Shown here piece after piece: positions 43,545 through 53,764 of a stretch of 64,000 nt of DNA; positions within the stretch are counted from its first letter, which is position 1, and each line of letters opens with the position of its first letter. The position numbers were made by a program, and so were the translations under genes. The notes under the pieces were generated by a model. It did no database searches, was not told the origin of the DNA, and was given only the letters and a program-made list of their open reading frames with translations. Where the stretch lies: contig CM036753.1 in NCBI GenBank assembly GCA_020796225.1, positions 6,195,001 through 6,259,000 of the forward strand, written 5' to 3'. This DNA comes from Arion vulgaris. Taxonomy: Eukaryota > Mollusca > Gastropoda > Stylommatophora > Arionidae.

Positions 43545-43908
43545 CCAGGCGCGTGCGTGGCCTCCGATAACCTAAATCCGACGGGCTCAGGTAAAATTCT
43601 AGGAAACCATACCACGACTGTCGCGTGACCTCGTATTCTTTTATTGCTAGATAAGAGAAATTCAGTTGAGAAATAATCACACTAACATGTTAAATTAAAG
43701 TTATATTATTTTACAAATTAAGTTAAACTCTAAAGAATATCAGTATTATTAACATTATTCATGAATAAATTACAATAGACTTGTAGGATTATGTAAAATT
43801 GCAGAAACACGTTAAGTGTTCTATCAAACAGTTATAAAACCGCCCCCCATTAAACAGGGATTTTAGTTTTCCATCTGAGCTAGTCGGTCTTATGTTGCCG
43901 GGGACCAC
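43545..43908. mobile_element. MITE-A copy 2
   Basis: Left end GTGGCCTCCGATAACCTAAA, right end reversed CTGTGGTCCCCGGCAACATA plus AGACCGACTAGCTCAG. Interior TCGCGTGACCTCGTATTCTT, AATATCAGTATTATTAACAT and GTGTTCTATCAAACA matches the other copies. Confidence 0.85.
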
Positions 43909-44077
43909 AGTCTGTGTTAGCAATTCGTCATACCACCTCAGTCTGAGACATCCGTTATCAAAGCTCTGAATCTTATTTGTATTTAACTTGATGACTCGCC
44001 ATGTTTACTTGTTCTTAGTTTTATGTTTATCAAATAACTAGATTTATTTCATATGTTATTTTATTGTGTACTTTCAG

Positions 44078-44225
44078 TCGTACATGGAAGACCATCTCAA
44101 GAATCAAGACCGTTTGGACTGCGAATGGAATGCTGTTAGCAGCTACATAGCCGACCCATCTAGTACCAAAGTCGCCACTGATCAGAGTAACATGCGCAAG
44201 AATCGCTTCGCGGACATCCATCCCT
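44078..44225 (+). CDS. ptprn: PTPRN/IA-2 family exon C (start of PTP-like domain)
   Basis: A 148-base exon. The acceptor is TTGTGTACTTTCAG ending at 44077 and the donor GTATGT starts at 44226. It begins in phase 0 and ends after one base of a codon (phase 1). The protein begins SYMEDHLKNQDRL, then CEWNAVSSY, and ends MRKNRFADIHP. This corresponds to YMEDHL(K/R)N(R/K)DRL ... EW.A...Y.AEP in vertebrate IA-2 and IA-2beta, and to the KNRY motif that opens every PTP domain (here KNRF). It precedes the active site, so whether this protein is a pseudophosphatase like vertebrate IA-2 cannot be judged here. Confidence 0.96.
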
Positions 44226-44264
44226 GTATGTATATTTGTTTGAATCATGTTTTATCGTATTGTA

Positions 44265-44520
44265 TTGTATTCCTCTCGTACCTTTTTACCTTACATAGGG
44301 CCTGCAAGTAATTTCTCTATACCGTTCTATCCTGAACAACATCTTCAATCTCTTCTATGGAATTGATTCCGATATTGCTCGCCTCTCTCAGTAAAATTTG
44401 TTTCTGTGTTTCCCTTAGAGCTTCCTTTCTTTCTTGAATCATGTGTCTCCCACTTCAATGCATGCTTTGATATTCTTTGTTCATTTCTTCTCAGAGTATG
44501 CCCAACATATCTCATATTTT
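44265..44520 (-). mobile_element. LINE X 3' end (copy 4)
   Basis: CCTCTCGTACCTTTTTACCT, ACATAGGGCCTGCAAGTAAT, AATCTCTTCTATGGAATTGA and CTTTGATATTCTTTGTTCAT. Begins about 40 bp after the exon C donor. Confidence 0.85.
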
Positions 44521-44524
44521 TTTC

Positions 44525-45205
44525 ATTTTTTTTTACTTTATTGCCTCACAAACTCGACAGACAACATCGTAATAAATGGCCAAACACTGGAGAAAGTTGA
44601 ACATTTTACATATTTGGGTAGTAAAGTGTCAAACAACGGAGACACGATGAAAGAAATAAACTCTCGTATTGCTATAGCAGCCAGTGCCTTCACTAAATTA
44701 ACGAATATCTGGTAATCTCAAGACCTTAGTATATGCACAAAAGTTAAATTATTTAAGTCATGTGTGATTCCTGTACTGACCTACGGTTGTGAAAGTTGAA
44801 ATCAACAAAGAAAATTGATAAGAAACTGGACAGCTTTGAGAATAAATGTCTACGTAAATTATTAAAAGTCAAATGGGGTGATTTCGTTTCGAACAACACA
44901 GTGAGAGATAGAACACACCAACAACCCTATCAAATATTATAAGGAAACGAAGGTGGAAATATTTAGGTCTGTGCTTAGATCAGACGAAAAGAACTAAATC
45001 GACAAGTCCTTATGTGGTCACCAGTTGGGAAAAGAAAACGTGGAAGACCAAAGACCACTCTTCGAAGAACCATCCAACAAGAAAGTAAACTATTGGGATG
45101 TAAAACCATACAAGATCTCCAACTGCTAGCAAAGAACCGTATCACATGGAGATCTAAAACCTCTGCCCTATGTGCCACCTTTGGCACGAAAGGAACAAAC
45201 TAACT
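44525..45205 (+). mobile_element. LINE RT fragment, broken
   Basis: NIVINGQTLEKVEHFTYLGS, VSNNGDTMKEINSRIAI, then FKSCVIPVLTYGCESW, FENKCLRKLLKVKWGD, WSPVGKRKRGRPKTTLRRTI and LLAKNRITWRSKTSALC. A nearly complete thumb-to-tail with four or more frame breaks. Confidence 0.85.
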
Positions 45206-45525
45206 AACTAATTGCTAGAGTATTTAAGCGTTATTGCTTAATTTATTACCAGATATCTCTCTTATTTCATCCCTCTCTCGAATGAGCCAAATTGACCTCA
45301 AACCATGGATTTCCACAGCCCGTTGTCACTTAGCAGAGCGTGTTATGGACTTTGCTAACGGCAACCCTAAGCGCTCTGGTTCATGTGCGGCGACGACATG
45401 TTGGACAAACTCCTCCAAATTTCGAACTAGAACGATGAATTTAAAATAAAATAATATAAATGTTAGTGGTAAGATGCAGCGCTATGTTCCACGGGAAACG
45501 TCAAGGAATAAGAAGATGAAACAAG
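45206..45525. other. Unannotated intronic stretch
   Basis: No recognised feature. Confidence 0.5.
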
Positions 45526-45850
45526 ACTTACATAAGTTACACTAAACAACATCATAAGTTACACTAAACAACATCAAAAGTTACACTAAACAACATCAAA
45601 AGTTACACTAAACAACATCATAAGTTACACTAAACAACATCATAAGTTACACTAAACAACATCATAAGTTACACTAAACAACATCAAAAGTTACACTAAA
45701 CAACATCATAAGTTACACTAAACAACATCAAAAGTTACACTAAACAACATCATAAGTTACACTAAACAACATCATTGTTATTAAACATAATACATGATTA
45801 TCTCTGGTTATATTAAACAACATCATGACACTAAACAACCCATAAGTTCA
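45526..45850. repeat. 22-bp minisatellite (about 12 units)
   Basis: Unit AAGTTACACTAAACAACATC plus AT or AA. The alternation of CAT and CAA variants is irregular; the last units (45775-45850) are decayed. Confidence 0.94.
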
Positions 45851-45989
45851 CAACAACAAGATGAAGACAATATTTATTCTGGGTTTTTTATCTGTTTCGC
45901 TTTCTTTCCAGTTCTATTTTACTGTTAAGGTTAATTGCATATCCTTTCCATGACTTTGCGAATCAACCCCAGCTTTTTAACGCTGTTTG

Positions 45990-46195
45990 TGATTTCTCTA
46001 GGAATTATTACGTTCAGTAGTTTGCCATTGCTTTCTGAACGGGTGGTGCCATCGTCCTTTTGTAAAAATCCACTCGAAACAATTTGCCACCAAACTGTCC
46101 GCAGCGTGATTCGAACTCAGAATGTCCGTGTTAACAGACTGAGTCACTATCCCCTAAGCTACAGACACCACCACTGTATTTTACTGTACCAATGT
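45990..46195 (-). mobile_element. SINE6 (tRNA-derived, minus)
   Basis: Reversed: GTCTGTAGCTTAGGGGATAG (A box), GAGTTCGAATCACGC (B box), body GGCAAATTGTTTCGAGTGG and 3' end AGAAAGCAATGGCAAACTAC plus TGAACG. The same 3' end occurs in the copy at 49.0 kb. Confidence 0.82.
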
Positions 46196-46307
46196 ATTTC
46201 TCTTGTACAATTCTCCATTAATATTTTTTTTTATGATTTATTTCAATTATTCTCAGCAACAACAAACAATGGTCTCAATGTAAAGTATTGCCTACATTAT
46301 AACTGGT

Positions 46308-46508
46308 TTCCTATATGGTTCCGCCCTGTCGGCAGAAAATGCACTCCATTTAAGTGTTTTTGCACAAAGAACGAACTTCGCGACTTCAGAAAAATCATAA
46401 GAATCTCGTGAAAAAAATTGTGACTCGGTCCGGATTCGAACCCGGACGAAAAGCACGAAATTGAGAACGAAAGGCAAGCTTTTTAACCACATCGCCTTAG
46501 AGACCCGC
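46308..46508 (-). mobile_element. SINE1 (copy, minus)
   Basis: Reversed: GGGTCTCTAAGGCGATGTGG plus TTAAAAAGC, B box CCGGGTTCGAATCCGG, body GAAGTCGCGAAGTTCGTTC and 3' part CCGACAGGGCGG. Confidence 0.85.
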
Positions 46509-47240
46509 TTTCCACCAAAACTATTGCAAAATAAATATGAAAAGTAATGAAGTTATATTGATGTTTTTCTCACCACTCTAGAAACACTAGTCATATCTTT
46601 AACGTATTTCATGTATTTTATATCTCTAACTATCTCTCAACTCTTTTATAAAACATTTTGTCATGAATTCTTTCCTGAAAAGAACTTCCTGCTTTTTGTC
46701 TTGTTCATAATCACCAGTTGCTGTTGTTCCTGTCTGACAACAGCTCTGAGAACAGCACTGAAGACAGCTCTGAAAACTAAACCACCTAATTTTCTGGAAC
46801 AACTTGGTTCAAATATCGTGATCCCTAAGCAGACTTCCATTGATCGCATACGCCTGGATCCACCCTCTCGTGACACAATTAGGTGGCACCGGAAGTGGCT
46901 TCCATCTTGTACCGGAAGCCAGCACACTAGGCAGGCATAACCCTACTTCCATGGCTTGAGCGCACAGAGGCCTTTCATTAGACATCAGTCGTCTCTGGGA
47001 CAGGGAAAATAACTCGAGACCAATTACACCCAGCCCTTGAGCATTGGACCAGGCCATTTCACCAGTCTCTTGTTGTGGGTTATACAGTAATCTCCCATAA
47101 TGCCACAGTTCTAAATCCCAGAAGTCTCTCTTCCGTCTCCTTTTCTTACACGGCTTTCACCCTCTTCCGTATTAAAATTTTCTTGTAAAACTTTCGCAAA
47201 AATGTTCTCCACAAAAACAAAAATCTACAACAATTCTACG
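46509..47240. other. Unclassified stretch, GC-richer at 46780-47110
   Basis: 46740-46790 has AGAACAGCACTGAAGACAGC-like direct repeats (CTGA(G/A)AACAGC). 46790-47110 is denser in GC than its surroundings and carries an 82-codon and an 88-codon minus-strand frame with no recognisable domain. It could be an unrecognised transposable element. Confidence 0.35.
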
Positions 47241-47242
47241 TT

Positions 47243-47465
47243 TAAAAAGTTAGCCCCCTCTCCCAACACATGTGTGTAGTTCTGGAACGTATAGAAGGTT
47301 GTAAAACCTCAACATACGGCACACCCCTTTCCCAACACATGTGTGTAGTTCTGGAACGTATAGTAGGTTGTAAAACCTCAACATACGGCACACCCCTTTC
47401 CCAACACATGTGTGTAGTTCTGGAACGTATAGTAGGTTGTTGAAACCTCAACATAAGGCACCTCC
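47243..47465. repeat. 69-bp minisatellite (3 units)
   Basis: Unit CACACCCCTTTCCCAACACA plus TGTGTGTAGTTCTGGAACGT plus ATAGTAGGTTGTAAAACCTC plus AACATACGG. 69 is a multiple of three, giving a 70-codon minus-strand frame. Confidence 0.93.
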
Positions 47466-48295
47466 CCCTTCCCCAATATGTGTCTTATCTTTTTATCTTC
47501 TTCTTTGCGTTCGGTTTCGTATGCTCGTCTAAACCATGAGATGGGCTGCCTCTATGAAGCTGCATGCCAGTTGGAGTTCTTCGAGAGTTCCCCATAGCTT
47601 GCTCTGTAAGACTCGTTCGTGAGGCCATGTTTGGTTTCATTTCATTTCGTTGATGTATGTATGATGGACATGACTGCAGGGTGTGCTATGGAGTCTGTGT
47701 CTTTGTCTGACATGCAAAATGTGTAGTTTGAGCAGGCTTTATTCTGTGCATGTGATTTATCTTTTCTTATAAAAGTATTCAACTTATAAATATATGTTAA
47801 GATAAGGTCACTGTTCCCCCACCACTTACATCCCAAACAGTATCTGATCTTTGTTCAGAATGAATCCATGTTTATAAACTTAGGGCTGCCCAGATTCAAC
47901 GAATACTTGCCTGCTCGATTTTGAGACTGATTTCCCGTCTGTTATATAATCCTTCTCTCACCCCGCCCACCTTTCCCAAACCAATACCTGTTTAATTCCT
48001 TTCTAGATTGAATCCATGTCTATAACTTTAGACCTTTGACCCCACAACCTCTGACCCCACAATCTTCACCAATAGATGTCTGACCACTGTCTAGAATGAC
48101 CTCACGACTATTAATTTAAGAGATCGTCAATAGCTATCTTTTTTACTTTTAAATTAATAATTCATGATTGTACTTTTGATAGTAGTGTCGTTTCTTCACT
48201 TACTCATTCAGGATTGTATCTTTGAGTATCATTAACACTTTCCTTTCTTCACTTGCTCATTCAGTATTGTATCTTTAAAAATGTAATAACTAAAA
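47466..48295. other. Mostly unannotated intronic stretch
   Basis: Contains local repeats TGACCCCACAA (48040-48060) and a ~65-bp near-duplication at 48175-48290 (CATTCA(G)GATTGTATCTTTGA). Otherwise nothing recognised. Confidence 0.5.
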
Positions 48296-48770
48296 ACAGT
48301 ATGGAATGGAACTGATAGGAAAACAAAGATCAGAATACTAAGCGCATGTATATTCCCAGTGGCAACATATGGGTGTGAAGAATGGGCATTTAACAAGGCA
48401 GTAGAAAAAAATATATGTCCTTTTGAATATAAATGTTACTGAGGAGTCATCCGTATATTATGGACAGAGAAGAGCAAATAGATCTATTCAAAAAGAACTA
48501 AAAATCAAAGAAAACTGACTGTTGCTACAAATAAGAAAGAGAAAATTAAAGTATTTTGGACATATAAAGAGACACAAAGGGCTGGAGAAGACCGTCATGG
48601 ATAGTGGTATTCCGGCAAAGAGGAGAAGAGGAAGACCACGGAGAAGATGGATTCATGATGTAACTGATGGTTTGAGCATGACCGCTGCAGAGGCAGGACA
48701 TCTGGTCTATGAGAGAGAGAAATTCCGAAGGATTTTTAAGGTGGTAACTTTCTTCTTAGGAAGCTATTTG
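48296..48770 (+). mobile_element. LINE RT C-terminus (clade N, copy 2)
   Basis: Frame-broken TYGCE-like sequence, then a 97-codon frame: QIRKRKLKYFGHIKRHKGLE, AKRRRGRPRRRWIHDVTD and LSMTAAEAGHL. Same clade as 5.36-6.08 kb. ATTGTATCTTT(A/G)A occurs on both sides (48265 and 48776), consistent with a target duplication. Confidence 0.85.
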
Positions 48771-49004
48771 ATGATGATTGTATCTTTGAGTATCATTAAT
48801 AATTTCCTTTGTTGAGTCGTTCACTAACATCAGTATTTTTCCTCGTTTACAAATAATTACTGCTCCCTCTAGAGACTTATCAAAGAATGTTTTTATCATT
48901 CATCTCTTCTAGAGCATCTATATTATTTATATCAGCATTCCATTGGATTCTTACTCTTCTTCTGTTTTTGTCAATTGAATATATTTTAAAGTATTTATAT
49001 ATGT

Positions 49005-49225
49005 GGGTGTCTGTGGCTAAATGGTAGTGAACTTGATCACAAACCAAGCGTACTTGGTTTAAACACCGCTGCGGGCAGTTTGGAAGAAAATGTGTTCCCG
49101 TAGATATTTACACAACAGTACTTTTCCGATCCAGACAAACGGTAAAAATAGACCTCAAATTCAGACAGCAATGGCAAACTACTGAACGTATAAGTGGTGT
49201 TTAGAAAATCAACGACTGGTTTACT
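49005..49225 (+). mobile_element. SINE6 (tRNA-derived, +)
   Basis: GTGTCTGTGGCTAAATGGTA plus GTGAAC (A box), ACTTGGTTTAAACACC (B box), body GGGCAGTTTGGAAGAAAATG and 3' end CAGCAATGGCAAACTACTGA. Confidence 0.85.
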
Positions 49226-49279
49226 CTTATTGATGGCGATGTCATGTAGCTGATTGACAACGATTTTCAATTTTATATT

Positions 49280-49311
<32 letters not shown>

Positions 49312-49530
49312 CAGAGAATTGCAAACAAGTATACGTGGCTAAGAGCAAGACAGGAACTCATGCTGACCCTGGACAAGAGGAGAATGTACCCTGGGGACAT
49401 ACGCTGAGGAAAGACACAGTCGAATGTAACTAGACAAGCAATTGAATGGAAAGCACAATGAAAACTAAAAAAAAGGAGTCCTAAGTAAACCAAGAAGTCA
49501 TGAGGAAGCGTCTTCTTGAAGAAGAGAAAG
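49226..49530. other. Unannotated stretch with (TA)n(GA)n
   Basis: (TA)n at 49277-49297 followed by (GA)n; no other feature. Confidence 0.6.
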
Positions 49531-49735
49531 GCCCGCGTGCCCAGCGTGTTCGTAGCGCGTTGGACTACCAGTGACTAGTCCTCTGTAAGTGCGGGTTCAA
49601 CTCCGCGGACTGGCAGAAAAGCTACAGGTTCCCCAGATTTACGGTGTTCGTGGCACCGAGCCGAAGGGTTACGATGTCCATAACACCGAGCCGAAGAGCT
49701 TTCAGCTAAGTGCTTCTGGATTGGGGAGAAAAAAA
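49531..49735 (+). mobile_element. SINE2 (copy 2)
   Basis: GTTCGTAGCGCGTTGGACTA (A box), GCGGGTTCAACTCCGC (B box), ACAGGTTCCCCAGATTTACG and GTTCGTGGCACCGAGCCGAA. A ~25-bp segment ACACCGAGCCGAAG is duplicated near 49684. Confidence 0.88.
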
Positions 49736-49814
49736 AAGAGAGAAAGATGCTGGACTGTCCTGGGGAACCATTAAAAACAGCCAGAGACCAGTAAGGGTGG
49801 CAAGCAACTGTTGA

Positions 49815-49947
49815 TGACATATGCTCCATGACAAACGTAGAGTAAAAGTAGAAAGTAGCGTGTATATATATATATATATATATATATTTTTGAGATCAGT
49901 TACTTATAAAATCATGTTTATCCAATCTTAGAAGAAAGTAGAAAGTA

Positions 49948-49998
<51 letters not shown>

Positions 49999-50045
49999 AG
50001 ATTAGTTCACTTATACAATCATGTTTGTCCAATCTTAGAAGGAAG
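49815..50045. repeat. ~85-bp duplication containing (TA)n
   Basis: AGTAGAAAGTAG..(TA)n..GAGAT(C/T)AGTT.ACTTATA.AATCATGTTTNTCCAAT-type sequence occurs at 49846-49930 and 49933-50040; the (TA)n is short in the first and about 25 repeats in the second. Confidence 0.85.
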
Positions 50046-50860
50046 TAACAGTTTTCCATACTGGACTCAGCATGTGCCGTCATGACTGGTACAGTCGTTT
50101 CTTATTGACAAGCTCCAAACCAGACCGGGTTATCTCACGCGCAGACCCAGTGGTCGAGATAACAGCGTCTTATAGCATTAGTTTGTCACACGCAGAGCCA
50201 CCTAGCCTATGACAAGCAGAGCCACCTAGCCTATGACAAATACAAGATCTTCTTCACTGGTTGCCATGGTAACACTCTTGTCATCATGTGCGACACAGTA
50301 TCTCCCCCCACATTTTCTCGCAGAAACCAGTACTACCAATCACCTGCTTTGCAAAATTGAAAAACCGATTTTTTTTTTCCCTCCCCATCTTCTGCCTTCT
50401 TTTCATTCTCTTCTTATTCTTCTTTCCTCATTACATTATCAGCCAAATAATCCTCCTTCATCGCTGAACGCTGTATTTAATCAACACGATCGTGTTAGAG
50501 CAAACAGGATTTTCTCAGCACTAACATGTAAAAGCGAACCTGGTCACTGGCCCTTCATAGTGCTATTCTATTTTAGCAGCACTGCTCAAAGGCTTAGGCT
50601 TAAAAGCCCAATCTTATTATTCTTTCTTTTTTTCTCTTGCTCTGTGTTATTGGTTATTGAACCGAACTCAAAGCAATTGGACAAACGCATATGTGCTCAG
50701 TCACACCGCGACTGGTTGATTGATTGATTGAGTGATTGTTTGACATATTGATTGATTGCTGGTTAGAATTATCATTATTGCTCTCGTTTTCGTTCGCTTG
50801 TTATTGTTTCAGTCGTAGTCAAGGATACCTAATATGACTTACTAATATTACCTATATCAT
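50046..50860. other. Unannotated intronic stretch
   Basis: AGAGCCACCTAGCCTATGAC is tandemly duplicated at 50195-50238 and a short (TTGA)n lies at 50714-50735. A 164-codon + frame (50233-50727) has no recognisable domain and is T/S-rich. Confidence 0.5.
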
Positions 50861-51105
50861 CTTCTTCTTCGATCGCTCCATATCGACCACTTGTTAACCA
50901 TTCCGTGTTATCTGTATGTGATCTGAGCATAAGAGCGATTGTACGTTGTGCCAGTTATGCGTCTACAAGTCGGCCAGTACATCCGATATCTGCGACGCTT
51001 TTTATTTACTAGGGTAGCTTCCCTAGACCCCTATGTCAATCACTTTTTACGACATGCTTTGTAGGTCGAAGTGGTACTATTCTTTGCCTCCCTTGCTGGC
51101 GTAAG
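50861..51105 (+). mobile_element. Rep270 copy
   Basis: CTTCTTCTTCGATCGCTCCA, GTATGTGATCTGAGCATAAG, TGCCAGTTATGCGTCTACAA and CTTTACGACATG-like end (TTTTTACGACATGCTTTGTA), CTTTGCCTCCCTTGCTGGCG. Confidence 0.9.
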
Positions 51106-51266
51106 CACCTCAGTCTGATTTTTTGAGTGAAGACTTGCTTTCCTTAACGTCAGTGTCCCTCGCTATTCAACCGAGACTTATAACCAGAAAGGTAATTTCT
51201 TTTAATTTAGATTCCCAGGTAACAAAATCATAATATAATAGTAAGAAAATATATAATATAACTGAA

Positions 51267-51490
51267 TTCCTCTCGTATCGTTATACTTTACATGAAGCAT
51301 GCAAGCAATTTCTCCATACCTCTCTATCCTGGAAAACTCGTTCAATCTCTTCTATGGAATCGAGCCCGTTATTTCTTGCCTTTCTCGTATTAATCTCCGG
51401 GTTTCAATAGGGCATCATCTCTTTCTGGAACAATTTGCCTGCGACTTCAATGTCTGCTTTGTGATTCTGTGATCATCTTTTCTTACAGTA
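51267..51490 (-). mobile_element. LINE X 3' end (copy 5)
   Basis: TTCCTCTCGTATCGTTATAC, AGCAATTTCTCCATACCTCT, TCTTCTATGGAATCGAGCCC and TCTTTCTGGAACAA. Truncated before the segment that forms the 63-bp array elsewhere. Confidence 0.82.
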
Positions 51491-51574
51491 TAACTAAACT
51501 ATATCTTCATATATTTAAAAAATACTATGTTATTATGTATGGTATAGTGATTATACGATTTTCTGGTCAAACAT

Positions 51575-51712
51575 AATGTTACTAGTGTCAAACATGGCCA
51601 ATAACAGCAGCTAATGAGCAGAAAATAGTAATGACGGAGATGAGATGCCTTAGAAGAGTTGCTCTACGGACAAGAAAGTTTTACAGTTGACATAAATGTA
51701 CTAGATTGAAAG
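51575..51712 (+). mobile_element. LINE fragment (family Y-like)
   Basis: GTCAAACATGGCCAATAACA, TAATGACGGAGATGAGATGC and CTTAGAAGAGTTGCTCTACG correspond to the CQTW-I ... MTTEMRCLRRAA motif also seen at 14.57-14.66 kb (reverse) and 25.23 kb. Confidence 0.65.
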
Positions 51713-51715
51713 TTA

Positions 51716-51966
51716 CTAGGGTATCTGTGGGATAAGTAGTTAAGACCTTGCCTTACGAGTCGAAGATCATGGGTTCCAATCCGATCCACACCGTTCTGTT
51801 CACGAGTGCATTTTTTTCCAGAGATCCATAGGATTGTTACCGGTGCTACTGAGTCTTGCTTTGTGCAGTTCTCTCGGCAGATGGTGTGCCATATCAGCGG
51901 AAAAGGACTGAGGCATATGGGGTAAAACCCAGTGCAATGAAGTCAATCCTTCGGCTTTAAAACCCT
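51716..51966 (+). mobile_element. SINE1 (best + copy)
   Basis: GTATCTGTGGGATAAGTAGT plus TAAGACC (A box), CATGGGTTCCAATCCG (B box), GAGATCCATAGGATTGTTAC, CTTTGTGCAGTTCTCTCGGC, GATGGTGTGCCATATCAGCG and 3' end CCAGTGCAATGAAGTCAATC plus CTTCGGCTTTAAAACCC. Confidence 0.92.
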
Positions 51967-52014
51967 TTTATATTAGTTCTATGTTTAGAAATGAAGTGAG
52001 AAAAAAATACTAGA

Positions 52015-52965
52015 AATACATGAGAGAAATATATGAGAGAAATATATGAGAGAAATACATTAGAGAAATATGAGAGAAATACATTAGAGAAATATATGAG
52101 AAATAATGAAATATAGAGAAATATATGAGAGAAATATATGAGAGAAATATATGAGAGAAATATATGAGAGAAATACATTAGAGAAATATATGAAATTAGA
52201 GAAATATATGAGAGAAATATATTAGAGAAATTATAGAGAAATAATGAGAGAAATACATGAGAGAAATATATGAGAGAAATATATGAGAGAAATACATGAG
52301 AGAAATCATTAGAGAAATATATGAGAGAAATATATGAGAAATATATGAGAGAAATATTAGAGAAATAATGAGAGAAATAATAGAGAAATATGAGAGAAAA
52401 TATGAGAAAGAAATATATGAGAGAAATATATGAGAGAAATATATGAGAGAAATATATGAGAGAAATACATTAGAGAAATATATGAGAGAAATATATGAGA
52501 GAAATACATGAGAGAAATACATTAGAGAAATACATGAGAGAAATATATGAGAGAATATAGAGAAATATATGAGAGAAATACATGAGAGAAATATATGAGA
52601 GAAATATATGAGAGAAATATATGAGAGAAATATATGAGAGAAATATATGAGAGAAATACATGAGAGAAATACATGAGAGAAATATATGAGATAAATATAT
52701 GAGAGAAATATATGAGAGAAATATATGAGAGAAATAATGAGAGAAATACATGAGATAAATATATGAGAAAATTATGAGAAATATATGAGAGAAATATATG
52801 AGAGAAATATAGAGAGAAATATATAGAGAAATAATGAGAGAAATATATGAGAGAAATACATGAGAGAAATATATGAGAGAAATACATGAGAGAAATAATG
52901 AGAGAAATACATGAGGAAATATATGAGAGAAATACATGAGAGAAATACTGAAAATTAATATGATA
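52015..52965. repeat. 13-bp minisatellite (about 70 units)
   Basis: Unit GAGAGAAATATAT with variants GAAATACAT, GAAATACATTA and shortened AGAAATAATGA. All-purine plus AT; minus strand gives YFSHIFLSYI-like frames up to 283 codons, which are artefacts. Confidence 0.95.
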
Positions 52966-53425
52966 AAGAATGTAGAGAAATAAGTAGAAAGAAGAAAAGA
53001 AAAAATCGAGAAAGAAAAGCAGAAAGAAGAAGAAAAGCAAGAAAGGCAAGAAGAAGAAGAAGAAAAAAAAGAAAAGAAGAAAGAAGAGAAAGAAAGAAAA
53101 AAGAGAAAAGAAAAGAAAAAGAAGAAAAGGAAAGAAGAAAGAAAGAGAAGAAGAAAAGAAGAAAAGAAAGAAAAGAAGAAGAAAAAGAAGAAAAGAAGAA
53201 AGAAGAAAGAAGAAGAAAGAAGAAAGAAGAAAAGAAGAGAAACGAAAAGAACAGAAGAAAGAAAAACGAGGAAAGAAGAAAAAGGAAAAGAGAAGAAAAG
53301 AAAAAGAAGAAAAATAAGCAAAAAATAACTGATATCAACAAAAGTAATCCAAAAGAAGAAAGTAAATTAAAGAAAGAAAGAAAAAAGAGAAAAGCAAAAA
53401 AGAAGAAGATAGATGAAGAAAGAAA
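52966..53425. repeat. Polypurine (GAAGAAA)n tract, ~450 bp
   Basis: Almost uninterrupted A and G on the + strand (GAAGAAAAGAAAG-type), continuing the purine bias of the preceding array. Confidence 0.95.
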
Positions 53426-53764
53426 AAGTGAGGTTTTTTTTCTTTCAAAGATACAAAAAATAAGAAAAACGAATTATCTGCAAATGGCACATAATATATT
53501 CAGAAAATCTTGAAAAGAGAGTCTGCAAAGATACGCATGAAGAAAAGGGCGTAATATAGATGTTTTTCCTGAAAGAAGAAAGCTTGAAGAAAGTCGGCAG
53601 AGACAAGAACTGAAGGAGAACTGAAAGCAAAATGATGTTACTGTTGACTAGCGAAATTTGAGACGAAAAGAAAAGAAAGAAGAAGGAGATGCATGTAACA
53701 AAATGATTGTACATATTGAAAGCGAGTGTTGAGTGCAAAAAATAAATGAACATTTGAAGTAAGT

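Larger units (their letters stand above)
26641..44077 (+). other. Intron B-C of the PTPRN-like gene (17,437 bp)
   Basis: Phase 0 intron, GTCAGT to TTTCAG. Contains two Penelope-like pieces, a LINE X copy expanded by two minisatellites, the 29-bp array at 36.0-37.7 kb and many SINE and LINE pieces. Confidence 0.85.

Noticed and set aside
50233..50727. 164-codon + frame
   Set aside because: No recognisable domain, low-complexity Ser/Phe/Leu composition, no splice or promoter support; most likely chance.
52470..53321. 283-codon minus frame rich in Ser, Phe and Leu
   Set aside because: Translation of a purine-only tract and 13-bp repeats; no domain.
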